Part shown: piece by piece, positions 1 to 10,100 of the stretch
How the letters are laid out: each line of letters opens with the position of its first letter
Position numbering within the stretch: the stretch's first letter is position 1
Source of the DNA: Mastigamoeba balamuthi
Taxonomy: Eukaryota > Evosea > Mastigamoebida > Mastigamoebidae
Reading direction: 5' to 3'
Assembly: GCA_902651635.1 (NCBI GenBank)
Contig: CACRSC010000174.1
Coordinates: forward strand, 1 to 23,544
Length of the DNA stretch: 23,544 nucleotides
Translations under genes and position numbers: made by a program
Notes under the pieces: generated by a model
Databases searched by the model: none
What the model was told of the DNA's origin: nothing
Seen by the model: the letters and a program-made list of their open reading frames with translations, nothing else

Positions 1-2411
1 TCGCGTCCTGGCACAGCTCGTCCTTGCAGTCGCCGTTGTCCCACCCGCAGGCCTCGTTGAAGCAGGCCTCCTCGCACACGCCATTCCCGACGCTCGATTT
101 GTTGCAGCCCGCCGAGCAGAAGGCGCTGCCAGACACGCTGTGGCACAGGCCCCCGTCCCAGTTGCACGCCGCCTGCGCCAGCTTCCAGTGAGAAATGGAT
201 GGCGCTGCGGAGCGCACGTTGTGGCAGGCGGGGTCGCAGACGCTGTTGTTGGTCATCGAGACGCTGCACCGCGGGGCGCAGAACAGGCAGTCGCCCCCGT
301 CGTGCGCGCAGTCGCTCTGGCAGTTGGCGCGTCAGTCCTCTGTTGTGTGTGCGTGTGTGTGCGATGCATCGGGTGCTCACAGTGTTGTATGCCCTGTCGC
401 AGTGGCCGTCGCCCAGGAGCCCGAGGGGCGCTGTGCAGTGCGCGAACTGGGCGCAGTCGCCGCCGTCGTTGTTGCACGCAGCGACGTTGCAGTCGGGGTC
501 GCAGACGCCGTTGCCGACGGAGCTCCTGGCGCAGTTGAGGGCGCAGCTCGTGTTGTACTGGTCGCAGTCCCCTCTGTCGTGGTGGCACGGCGCCTGTGTG
601 TGTACGCGTGTGCTGCGTCAGGAGTGCTGCTCTGACGCCCGCTGTGCGCTGCTTTCCGTGGCGTACGTTGTAGCACTCGGGGTTGCAGACGCCGTCGCCC
701 ACCATTGTCGGGGCGCAGTTGTTGGCGCAGTACGTGCTGTCGCAGTCCCCCATATCGTACCTGCAGCTGGCCTAGAAGGTACGAATAGAGCAGCCCTGTC
801 AGGACGAACAACAGAGGCGTAAGACTGCTCACCGTGAGGCACGCTGTGTCGCAGTGGCCGTCCTTCAGCATCGTGACGATGCAGTGGTCAGAGCACGATG
901 ACAGGCACACGTTGTTGTCGTAGCCGCAGTCCTTCGTAGCGCACTGTATGTCGCAGACGTTGTTTGCGAGCATTTCGAGGGTGCAGCCGGGGCTGCACTG
1001 CGTGTTGTTGCAGTCGCCGCCGTCCCACTTGCACTCCTCTGAGTAGCACAGCATGTTGCAGTAACCGTTCCCGATGTGCCTGCCAGATAGCCGTGCAGGA
1101 GTGTTAGCCGTGCTGTGTGCGCTATGCGTGTGTGTGCGCTGGGGCGATGGCTGCGTACGCTGTGGGGCAGCCGCAGACCTTGTCGCCCCGGTCGACGGCC
1201 GCGATGGTGCTGTCGATCCAGCTGCGGAACGAGCTGATGCGCGTGTAGACACCGGGCTGTCCCGCCCAGGCGCAGCCGTTGCCCCAGCTCGTGAGGCCCA
1301 CCTCGGTGACGGTCCCGTCCGCCTCCACGTGCACGAGGGGCCCTCCGCTGTCGCCGTTGCAGCTGTCCCTGCCGCCCTCGCTGTACGCTGCGCAGATGGC
1401 TGCGTTGTGTTGTTGTATGTGGTAAGCGCATGGGACTGAATGGGGCTGATGAGTACTCAACTGGATTCCCAGATGTCGCCCTCGCCACCGTTCTCGTAGA
1501 GCTTGGTGCAGTCGGCCCGGGAGACGACGGGGAGCTTCACCTCGAGGAGAGCGACAGGCTCGCTGCCGCCCCAGTGCCTGTTGCCCCACCCGATGGCCCA
1601 CACCTTGGCACCAGCCCTTCACGACGCACCTGTCAGCCAGAGAAATGAAATGGGATGCGGGGGTTGGGAGACCGCACGGCAGCAGCGGGGCATCTGCACG
1701 CGCGATGGTCGCGTAGTGGTCGAGCGTGATGGGCGTGGCGAGCTTGATGAGCGAGAGGTCATCTGCGGAGAGCCTGTGAGTGGGCTTGCGTACGGCGGGA
1801 GACCTCAATTGACGTTTTTCGCATAAAATGGGGCAATTGCCCGAGTTGTGGTTCGCCTCTGGCGAGGGGGGCGCTGTGCGGGCCACGCACTCTGTATGTT
1901 GACGAGGTTGAACTGGGGGTGCGTGTAGACGTGGAGGACCTTGGCGCTGGTGGCCGCGTGGTCGCCCACCGAGGGCGTGAGGGTGCCGGCGGTGACCGTG
2001 TGGCCCGGCGTGAAGTGGTACGCGAGCGACATGTTGCCCATGTCGATGCAGTGGCCCGCCGTCAGCACCCACGTGGGCGCGATCACGGCGCCCCCGCACG
2101 TCGTGTAGGAGCTCTTGCCGTTCTTGCTCCACATCAGCGCTGGAGCCCCGGCCAGGGTTAGGGCGGGTTATCAGGGAGGGCAGCTGTGAGGGGCTTGCTC
2201 CGAGGGTGTGGGGAAAACGCCGTTGGGAAATGCAATACGGCTGTGGAGAGCGTGCGGGGGGGCGGGAGAGCGCACAGGCCATCCAGGGGTACTTGCTCGC
2301 AGAGGGCACGGCGACGCCGTTGACCACGCGGGGGTCCACGGCAGCAGCAGCCACGGCGAGCACGCTGGCGGCCACCAGGCAGGCGGCTGCTGCGGTGCGC
2401 ATGAATGGCAT
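1..2411 (-). CDS. Secreted trypsin-like serine protease with C-terminal LNR (Notch) repeat array, 3'-partial
   Basis: Exons (minus): 2411-2276, 2139-1891, 1762-1678, 1616-1462, 1399-1159, 1079-833, 771-667, 593-381, 316-218 and 172 to the window edge; all phases agree, giving 567 residues so far. Residues 1-23 are a hydrophobic signal peptide. Activation site R28/VVNG is followed by an S1 protease domain to about residue 282: His75 in LTAGHC, Asp130 in NDLSLIKL, Ser226 in GDSGGP. Asp220, six residues before Ser226, predicts cleavage after Lys/Arg. From about residue 285 there are at least eight LNR modules of the type GNGxC...C....C..DGGDC, which normally bind calcium. Module 6 has Tyr where a Cys is expected. 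Donors are mostly GTGCGN or GTGAGC, and a CTNAC motif lies near each acceptor. Expected to be extracellular or a large ectodomain. A membrane anchor, if any, lies outside the window. Start chosen as the first Met before the signal peptide. High confidence for both domains; the biological role is unknown. Confidence 0.9.
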
Positions 2412-3253
2412 GATTGGGGCGGTGCTGTGCGGGTGTGTGTTGCTGCGCCTGAGCAAATTCAAAATGCAGTGGGGCTGGGGGGCTTCAGTGGGCCTCTCCC
2501 GGTGCTGATCGTTTTTCCTGCCCACGTAATATTCGGTGCATGCGGCACGTTCCTCGTTTGGAACTTTCTGAGAAAACCGCGTGGTGTGGGCCCTGCACCC
2601 TCTGCTCCCTGCTCTGCCGCCTCTCTGGGCAGTGCCCCGCCTTCCCCATGAGGCAGGGGTGTGCCCCGTCCCCCGGCACGCTCGGTGCGGCCAGCAGGGC
2701 CCTGCGCAGCTGGGGGGTGGCGCGGGCTCTGCGCTGGTCGCATGCGACGCCCTCCAGGAATTCTGCACCATTGACCCGTTGTGTGCGCATGAATTCCCGT
2801 CACAGCGCAGCCGCCGCGCCCTGAGCGGCGCCTCGCCCAGTGGGTGCTGATACGCCGGGGCCCGGCAGCGGGAACTCCGGGGTGTTCTGGGCACAAGGCC
2901 GTTGATTTCCCGGGGGGGCTCTGCACTTCTGTGGATTGTTGCAGAGCTTGCCGGCATCTTCCACAGCCAGCAGGGGCGCTAACCGCTGTAGCCCAAGGAG
3001 GCAGCAGTGCCACTGGCACCCAGGGGTGTTATGCATTCCCCTCGCAGGGCGAGGCTGGCGGTGGCCGCGCGAGACCCCGTGCCGAGCGGGGCACGGCTGG
3101 TGGCCACGGCAGGCGGGGTGTGTCAATCAGAGGCGGGCGCCTGCCTGCGGCTGCTGTATTGGGCTGTTGTTGCCTGTGCCGCTGCTGCTGCGCTGCTGCG
3201 CCGCTGCGGCGTGCGCATCGTGGGCGCTGGCGCGGGGCGGGTGGAGGCCCGCG
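2412..3253. other. Intergenic region between protease and chitin synthase
   Basis: About 840 GC-rich bases upstream of the protease start and downstream of the chitin synthase stop. The open frames crossing it have no family motif, signal peptide or credible splice structure. It should hold the protease promoter and the chitin synthase 3' end. I saw no tRNA and no clear repeat. Confidence 0.5.
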
Positions 3254-5822
3254 TCAGGCGCCGCGGGTGCCCCAGCTGACGTCGTCAAAGTTGCAGATGG
3301 CGTAGATGGGGACGATGACGTACATCATGGGGCTGAGGAAGAGCCACGCCAGCGGGGCCACGACGCTGAAGACGGCCTTCCACTGGCCGTGCACGACGGC
3401 GGCGGCGGCGACGATGAGCATCCAGCCGGCAATGACCACCACCTCGAGCCACGCGCGGTGCCAGAAGCTGCCCAGCTGCTGCACCAGCTGCACCAGCATC
3501 ATCGCGATCATGAAGGCACCCACCACCGTGCTCGCCCGGAACGCCCCCACGGCGCGCTCCAGCTCCGCCGTCAGGCTGAACATCATCAGCGCGATGCACC
3601 ACATGACCACCAGCCCCACCACAAACGGCCTGTACAGGTTCATCCCCGCAAAGATCTCTGCCCCACCCGCACGGTCAGCAATCCAGCACGCCAGCACCCC
3701 GCTGCTGCTGCTGCGCCTCGCACCCACAAAGAGCATGAGCACCGCCGTGGGCAGCGTGAACGACGAGATCAGCTCCAGCGCCAGCGACACCAGCAGGGGG
3801 GCCGCCGCCACGCGCTTGACGCAGCGCAGCAGCACCATCTGTGCGAGCCCCGCGCTTAGCGATCGCGTGTGCGAGCAAGAGCGCGCCATGTTGACTATGG
3901 TGGAGTTGATCCAGCGCCTGCGCTGCTTCACGAGGCCCGTGATGCTGTCGGGCACCTTTGTGACAGCCACCGCCTTCTGGCAGTACACCGTGTCCCACCC
4001 GTTCTTCAGCAGCAGCGTCGTCAGCGTGCGGTCCTCCCCCAGGTCCAGCTGGTTCTTCTGCCAGATCTGCGGCGGAGTCGTTGTTGTCGCTGCCGAGGCC
4101 TCTTGGGGGGCGGTGGCGGTGCTGCGTACGTCTTTGGAGTCGGCGAGGTAGTCGTTGAGCACCTGCTCCAGGGCCTGGGGCCGGATGATGCAGAAGGCGC
4201 CCGGCAGGCACGTCACCATGCCGAACCAGCTCTCGGCCGTCTTGGCCAGGAACTGGTTGCTCTTGTACTCAAAGTACCTGCGCAGGCAGTGCCGCGTTGC
4301 CCTGTCAGCAGCCGCTGCGGTGGTGTGCGGGCGCGGGTGCTGCGACTGACTGCATCAGCGTGAGGGCGTTGGTGCCCCACTCGGCCACCTCGATCTCGCC
4401 GCAGGCGCCTCCGTTGGACTCGGCCTTGACGAGGCCGCGGTAGAGGTGGCCCAGGCTCATCGTGTTCTTGTCCCACGAAAACTTGGTGTCGCTGTCCACA
4501 AACTGCCCAGGGCCTGTCAGCTGCTGCTGCTGCTGCTGCTGCTGCGCTGCGCTGGGGGCTCACGAGGATGCCCTGGGCGGTGCGGCTGGTGATGCCCCGG
4601 TGCATGTAGTCAAAGAACATCCTGTGGCTGTCGCGCTTGCCCTTGTTGCTGCGCTTGAGCAGCACCACAAACGGCATGCCGTCGAGGCTGCCCCGGTACA
4701 CGGCCGTCCCGTCCTCGGGCACGACGCTGTGCCTGTGCCCCCGCACGCTCAGGCAGCTGTCTGGGGCGTCGCCCACGTCGCCCTCGTCGATGCCGTAGAG
4801 GCGCGCCAGCAGGAAGCGCGTGGTGTCGCGCTGCAGGGGGTCGGGCCTGCCCTGGCGGTCCAGCCTGCCGTCCACCACGTAGATCAGCTGCATGTAGCGC
4901 CGCTCAAAGGGCAGCTGCGACGTCTCGAACGAGCGCACGCCCCCGTCGAGGCCCGCGCGGTCCTCGTGGTGCACCGTCACGCACGCCGTCACCAGCGTCG
5001 GGTGGTCGTGCGTGATGCCCTGCCCGCAGTGCTTGCAGAACTGCCACCCCATGATCTCCTTGCCGCACCGCGGGCAGATGTCTGGTGCCCCGCCCCGCCC
5101 GCTGTGAGCTACGCCCACTGCCGCGCCTGGGGGTCTGGGCGGGTGCGCGCGCACAGCAGGGCACGCTGATCCTCCACGTCCTCTGGCCCCTCTCCACGTC
5201 GGCCTCCCCGCCCGCCTCAGCCTTCTTCTGCGACTCGGTCTGCTGCCTGCCCGTGCCGTCAAGAGGGAAGGGCAGCGCAGGCAGGGCGCACTTGATGTGG
5301 GGCCTGTGCGACGTCAGCAGCGACCCAAAGACAAACTTGGGGACGGCGCCCAGCACAATGTAGCCCAGGAAGAGCCTGGCCTGCCGTCAGCGTCGCGGCG
5401 CAACAGGAGGAGGGCGCGGACAGGTGGACGAGGGACGCGGGGCACATCCAGATGATGAGCATGAAGACCACGTTGGCCACGAGCGCAAAGGCGAAGATGC
5501 GCATCTTAGTCTGGAACGCCTCTGTGCGGAACCTCCCCACCAGCTCCGCCTCGGGGGCCGAGGGCGCCACGGCCTCGCGCAGCCCCGTCGCCGCGTCGTA
5601 CTCGGGGCCCCCGTCGCCGCCGCCGCCGAGGCTGCGCTCCGACTCGGGCGTCTGCTGCTCGCCGTCGTCGTCGCTGGCGTCGGGGGACGAGAGCGGGGAG
5701 CTGGCGCCCGACGACGACGACGAGGGCCCCGTGTCCTCGGTGTACTCCGAGGCCAGCGACTGCACCTCGCTGCTGCCCGCCTCCTCCCTCCTGCCCGCAG
5801 ACTCGGAGGACGTCGTCTGCAT
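3254..5822 (-). CDS. Chitin synthase (GT2 family) with N-terminal zinc ribbon
   Basis: Polymerises N-acetylglucosamine from UDP-GlcNAc into chitin at a membrane. Exons: 5822-5430, 5380-5155, 5081-4564, 4502-4351, 4277-3254; 770 residues. Residues 1-105 are an acidic, Ser-rich cytosolic tail. Two membrane segments follow (about 107-126 and 132-154). A four-Cys zinc ribbon comes next (Cys209, Cys212, Cys222, Cys225), with an extra Cys206 made by splicing. The catalytic part carries TACVTVHHED, VVDGR, VDSDTKF (380-386), CLPGAF (453-458), EDR (511-513) and the acceptor motif QRRRW (548-552). Several C-terminal membrane segments precede the ending DVSWGTRG, a hallmark of chitin synthases. An Ala/Thr-rich insert (about 480-500) separates LPGAF from EDR. 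Intron 3 contains (CTG)8. The family is certain; the subclass is not. It suggests a chitin-bearing wall or cyst. Confidence 0.93.
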
Positions 5823-5923
5823 CGGGGTCTCTGCTGCTTGACGCTTGCCTGTGCGCCGGCGACACAAGGGGGGTGGGGTGCGCGCAAGAGAGCACGACAG
5901 GTTCCCGCGCCTTTTGATTGGGG

Positions 5924-5941
5924 CTCTGATTCCCGAATCTG
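5924..5941. promoter_or_regulatory. Palindromic motif upstream of chitin synthase
   Basis: CTCTGATTC, one base, then CGAATCTG, lying about 100 bases upstream of the chitin synthase start. The same 18 bases with one difference occur at 15022-15039, upstream of the hydrolase gene. The core GATTC...GAATC is an inverted repeat, as expected of a dimeric regulator site. No known factor is assigned. Confidence 0.35.
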
Positions 5942-5986
5942 CTGGAATCAGTTGATCTTCCTGTTTGTGCTGGCGCTCCTGCGCTG

Positions 5987-6946
5987 CTACTGCGGGGGCG
6001 GGGGCGCGGGCACCACCGAGTTGTAGTGCTCTCCCAGCGAGTACAGGTGCTTGTGGTAGCTGCGGGGGCGCCGTCAGTGGCGTGCTGCGTGCGCTGCGTG
6101 CGCTGCGTGCATGGGTGCGCGTGCCTGAGCGTGAGGGCCGGGGAGCCCTCGCCGAAGACGAGGTCGGGGGCGTCGGCCGAGACGACGGCGATGCGGGCCT
6201 CGAGGGCCTTGGCCAGCGCGATGAGCTCGATGTGGCCGCCCCACTGCGCGTCGCCCCGCATGAGCGCCGCGTGGGCCCTGGCGTCGCCCCCCTCCACAAA
6301 CCCCGCGTACTCGTCCGCGTGCGCCGCCCCGTGCTCCGCCGCCATCCGCCGCAGCTCCCCGTGCGCCACCCGCCTCCCCGCCCGCGCCAGCTGCGCCTCC
6401 ACCGCCCGGAACAGGCAGTTGCCGTCGGCCGCGATCTCCTCCACGCACAGCCCCCGCCCCTCGAGCTTCTCCCTCAGCTTCTGCGCAGCCCCCGCGGTTA
6501 GCCCCCGCGGGCGCACTGCTGCCGCTGCGCACCTCCGCCTCGGTCTCGGCGGGCGTGGGGCCCCTGCTGCGCGCGGCCTCGACGCGGGCGTCGCGCTGGC
6601 GCTGCTCCTCGGCGAGCTTGGCCGCGCGCCTCTGCTGGGCGGCGGCCGCCTTGGCGTTGGCCCCGTCGCGCGCGGCCTCGGCGGCGTGCAGGGCCGCCTC
6701 GTCGTGCTGCTGCTCCGCCTGCTCCTCGCGCGCCTGCAGCTGCGCGGCCTCGGCGGCGTGGCGCGCGCGCAGCTCCTCCTCGAGGCGGGCGTTGTCGGCC
6801 GCCACCCGCGCCTTGCTCTCCTTGTCGCGGGCGCCGCGCTGCGCCTCCCGCATGCGCGCCTTGAGCTCCTTCTCCTCGCGCAGGTGCCGCTGGCGCATCT
6901 TGCCCCGCGTCTCCTGCTTCTGCCCCTCGCCCTCGGAGTCGGACAT
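5987..6946 (-). CDS. OTUD6-like OTU-domain deubiquitinase
   Basis: Cysteine protease that removes ubiquitin, probably cytosolic. Exons: 6946-6533, 6480-6125, 6059-5987; 280 residues, close to OTUD6 proteins. Residues 1-138 are highly charged and coiled-coil-like (rich in Arg, Glu, Ala), as in the OTUD6 N-terminus. The OTU domain has the catalytic loop ADGNCLF with Asp157 and Cys160, the conserved GHIELIALAKA segment, and the C-terminal SYHKHLYSLGEHYNSV with catalytic His268. Intron 2 (6124-6060) appears to use a GC donor: only the AG/GCACGC junction joins LTL to SYHKHLY in frame, and a CTGAC branch and CAG acceptor follow. The protein ends in a short Pro-rich tail. Start chosen at MSDSEGEG; the frame is open further upstream, but that part looks like 5' leader. 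The neighbouring chitin synthase lies on the same strand, 164 bases downstream. Confidence 0.88.
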
Positions 6947-7111
6947 GCCGCACTGCGCCTCCTGCTGCGTCAACAACACCACAAGAGCCAAGCAGCCACA
7001 ACAAACCAAACAGCAAATCTCCATCGTATCCACCCTGGAAAAAATCGGACATAATCGTGTCCCCATCTCCGGCACTCGACTCAGCCGCCACCGCTCGGGG
7101 CCCGCTCGGGT

Positions 7112-10100
7112 CTAGTAGTTGGCGACGGTGACGAGGAAGACGGGGCAGCCGCAGGCCTCGGAGGCGGCGACGGAGAGGGTGAGGCCGCCCTCGGAGCGGA
7201 CGAGGGGCCCCGTGGCGGTGAGCACCCAGTCGCTCTCCATGCGGCGCGAGAGCTCGCTGGTCGCGGGCTGCCTGGGCAGCGCGTGGACGTTGTAGCGGCT
7301 GGGGCCCAGCATGGCGCCGGGCACGGCGCTCCACTTGGCGAGGGCCACGAGCTCCGTGTCGCCCACACAGTCCTTTCATTTATGGCTCATAAATGACCAC
7401 TTAGAAACTGATAGAGTCATTTATGCCTCATAAATTCCTCAAACGAAATTGTCATTGCCAAACTCTCAACCACAAAAGTCCTTTATATTATTAGCTTCAA
7501 GTGAGTCAATCATTCAATTTGTTCGTTTTCTTATAGGATAGGATTGCAGGGTGGACATGCACTAAAACAACGTATGCTCCATTGTTGGCTTTTCATATTG
7601 AAAAGGAAGCAGGGTAAAACAGTATATCATCCGTATATCTGGTTGTAGAATGGATAAAACGGGGTAGTGGAGCAGTGATCCTAAGAATCTCAGAGGGTAA
7701 TAAAATGTACTCATCAGCACCACGAAGAGAAACAAGCTGAGGCTTCCACTTCGTAAAATCCACTATACGAACCCGGATATCAACCACAATTGATGAGTTA
7801 ATCGCTTTAGTCCATGAAGTGATTTTTCCAAAGAGAAGTTCAACAGGTGCCTTGCTGCGAAAACAAATGATACTTCCTTGCTCCAACTAGATAATGATAA
7901 GTAACGAAAAAAACCACGGAGAACTACCTTTTGGGTTTCCCAAGTAATGGAATTATCAGAGTTAACAACTGTCTGTTTCTCAGATAGTATGCTGTTAATT
8001 CTCTCTATGGCAGTTATGCTTCCAGAAATCAGTTGCCTGTTTTTCCTGTAAGACATCCAGTGAAGGTGATAGAATCTGTTACTGAATGAAGAAACAGAAC
8101 CGCTCACTACAGAACTTGAAGGATGCGGCTGCTGGGTTACCAAACCATGTCTGAGCAGCAATTTTTGAGTCGTGCATCAGGCTCTCCAGTGTCTGACCAT
8201 CCCAGTTTTTGGGAGCTGAAAAATCAGTAACCTGTTCTGCAATATGGCAACCAGAATGTTGAACAATTGTGTCAAGCTTCCTTCCATTCTTCCCCTCTGC
8301 CATCATTTGATAATACAGATCACTAAATTGTGTAAGTCAGTCTTATCATTATTGGTAGAACCGTTGTTGTTTGTAGATAAATGGCCAGGTTTTCAACATT
8401 TCAGAGGTCCAGCATGGTGCTGTTGCCATCCAGATCAAGTGCTGCTCGAGAATGTAGCACTTAATCCACATTTTGTTTGCCATAATTCCCTGAAGTACTA
8501 TTGGTGCCACGAGACACCAGTCCCCACATTCGTTCCTGCAAGGAAAATCAGATACCAGCTTGTTATTCCATCGAACCCATTCCAACACGGACAGGTTGCT
8601 ATCTCCTTGCATCTGATCGTGAGAAAGTGATCATTTATGATCTTCAGACGACCATTAACAAGTCGCTGGTTATCTAAGGACAGGTTCTTCAATGTATGCT
8701 CAGTCATATTCTGAAATTTAAGTCAGTAGGTAAGGAGATATCTGTGTATGTGATATAAACCTTCACAATATTCAGTTTCTCTCTGTGTAGAGTATCATCC
8801 AGAACTTGATGGTGAATATCAAAGCCATTTAGATCAAGAAGTGGATTTTCGAGTATGGAGATGTGAAGTCCACGTTCCTGTAAGTACTTCTTCTTTCCTG
8901 TCTATCGAATGATTAATAGTTGCTAAAATCAGTTTACTTACCTGAGATAATTGTTCTGCTTTGCATTTGCATGCTGCTTCACGGGTTGCTGAAATGGATC
9001 GAAGATTACCAGACAGGGCAAGATGCATTTCATCCTTTAAGCATACACACGAAGGGCAAAAAAGATCAACAAGTGACCCACCTGGAGGATTAACTCCACT
9101 CATGATCCAACGCATCTGTATAGAATCAGATTTCTCAGAATTCTTAATGATTTAAGAATACCTGTGAGTCACATGAAATAAGAGTTAAAAAGACTCTGAT
9201 ACGGACAACCATTCCAATGCCTGCATGCCAGCAAAGAAATCCAGATGTTGAGCACTGATGAAGACTCGTGCACAGGGGTTCAAGTGCATGAAGAAAGGCT
9301 TTATAGTTTCCAAACCAGTATAAGCCTGGCCCAGAGAGTTCGGGAAGATCACGTAAAGCCCGTGGAAAGTTCGCTATTTTTAGTGGAGCAAATCCAAGTG
9401 ATTTCTGATTGACTATCAGTACTTTCATTCATTTATATTCAAACGTGCCTTCTTTGATACTTGATGCTTATCAGCACCAAGTGTCAGCAGAATGGGGATA
9501 ATGTAGTGGCCCTCCTCATCCTTGCCATTTTGGCCATTTTCCTGTAATGATTGGATAATTCGTTTGTAGAATTGTCCATCGGTAATATTTTCCAGGGAAC
9601 CTGTACCATAACATTACTAAATCCGCAGTAAACATAATGTACTGCTATTATGATACTCCCAGGGGTTCTTGATTTCTCGTGCAAGCATAGATACACTAAG
9701 AATATGGTGAACGAAACTGCAGATTGATGTGCAACTGGCTGAGGTTCCTGATATTGAATTACTATTTTCAAGCTATGAACAAACCACGAAGATCATTTAT
9801 GTCTGATCGTAGTTGACGAATTTCTGTAGTTGTGAGAAGAAAACGCCCTTCAGCAGCTCGGACAAGTCTAAGTCCATCCTCAATATCTGAAATATTCTTC
9901 TTATGATAGTAGATCTGCTGAAATACTTCGATAGCAAGGGGATTTCCTTTGATTTGATGAAATGCCCCAGAGATCTGGAGTGGAGATTTATACAGATCAG
10001 AGTTCAATTCCTCTGATAAAGAGCTGCCAAATTACATGTTCATTACAGAAAATGTAAAAAAAAACATACCAGATCATTTCACTGCAAAACAGATCAATTA

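Noticed and set aside
2459-3126. Minus-strand open frames upstream of the protease as an extra gene
   Set aside because: The frames overlap each other, are rich in Arg, Pro and Gly, and show no motif, signal peptide or splice pattern.
7376-7435. Terminal hairpins as a sign of an IS200/IS605-type element
   Set aside because: The encoded protein is a spliced RNase H-like transposase, not a tyrosine HUH enzyme, and the setting is eukaryotic.
8553-8572. A 20-base intron in the transposase (GTATCT...TTGCAG)
   Set aside because: A 41-base intron starting at GTTCGA uses the same acceptor, keeps the phase and creates the WNGNE motif expected for the family.
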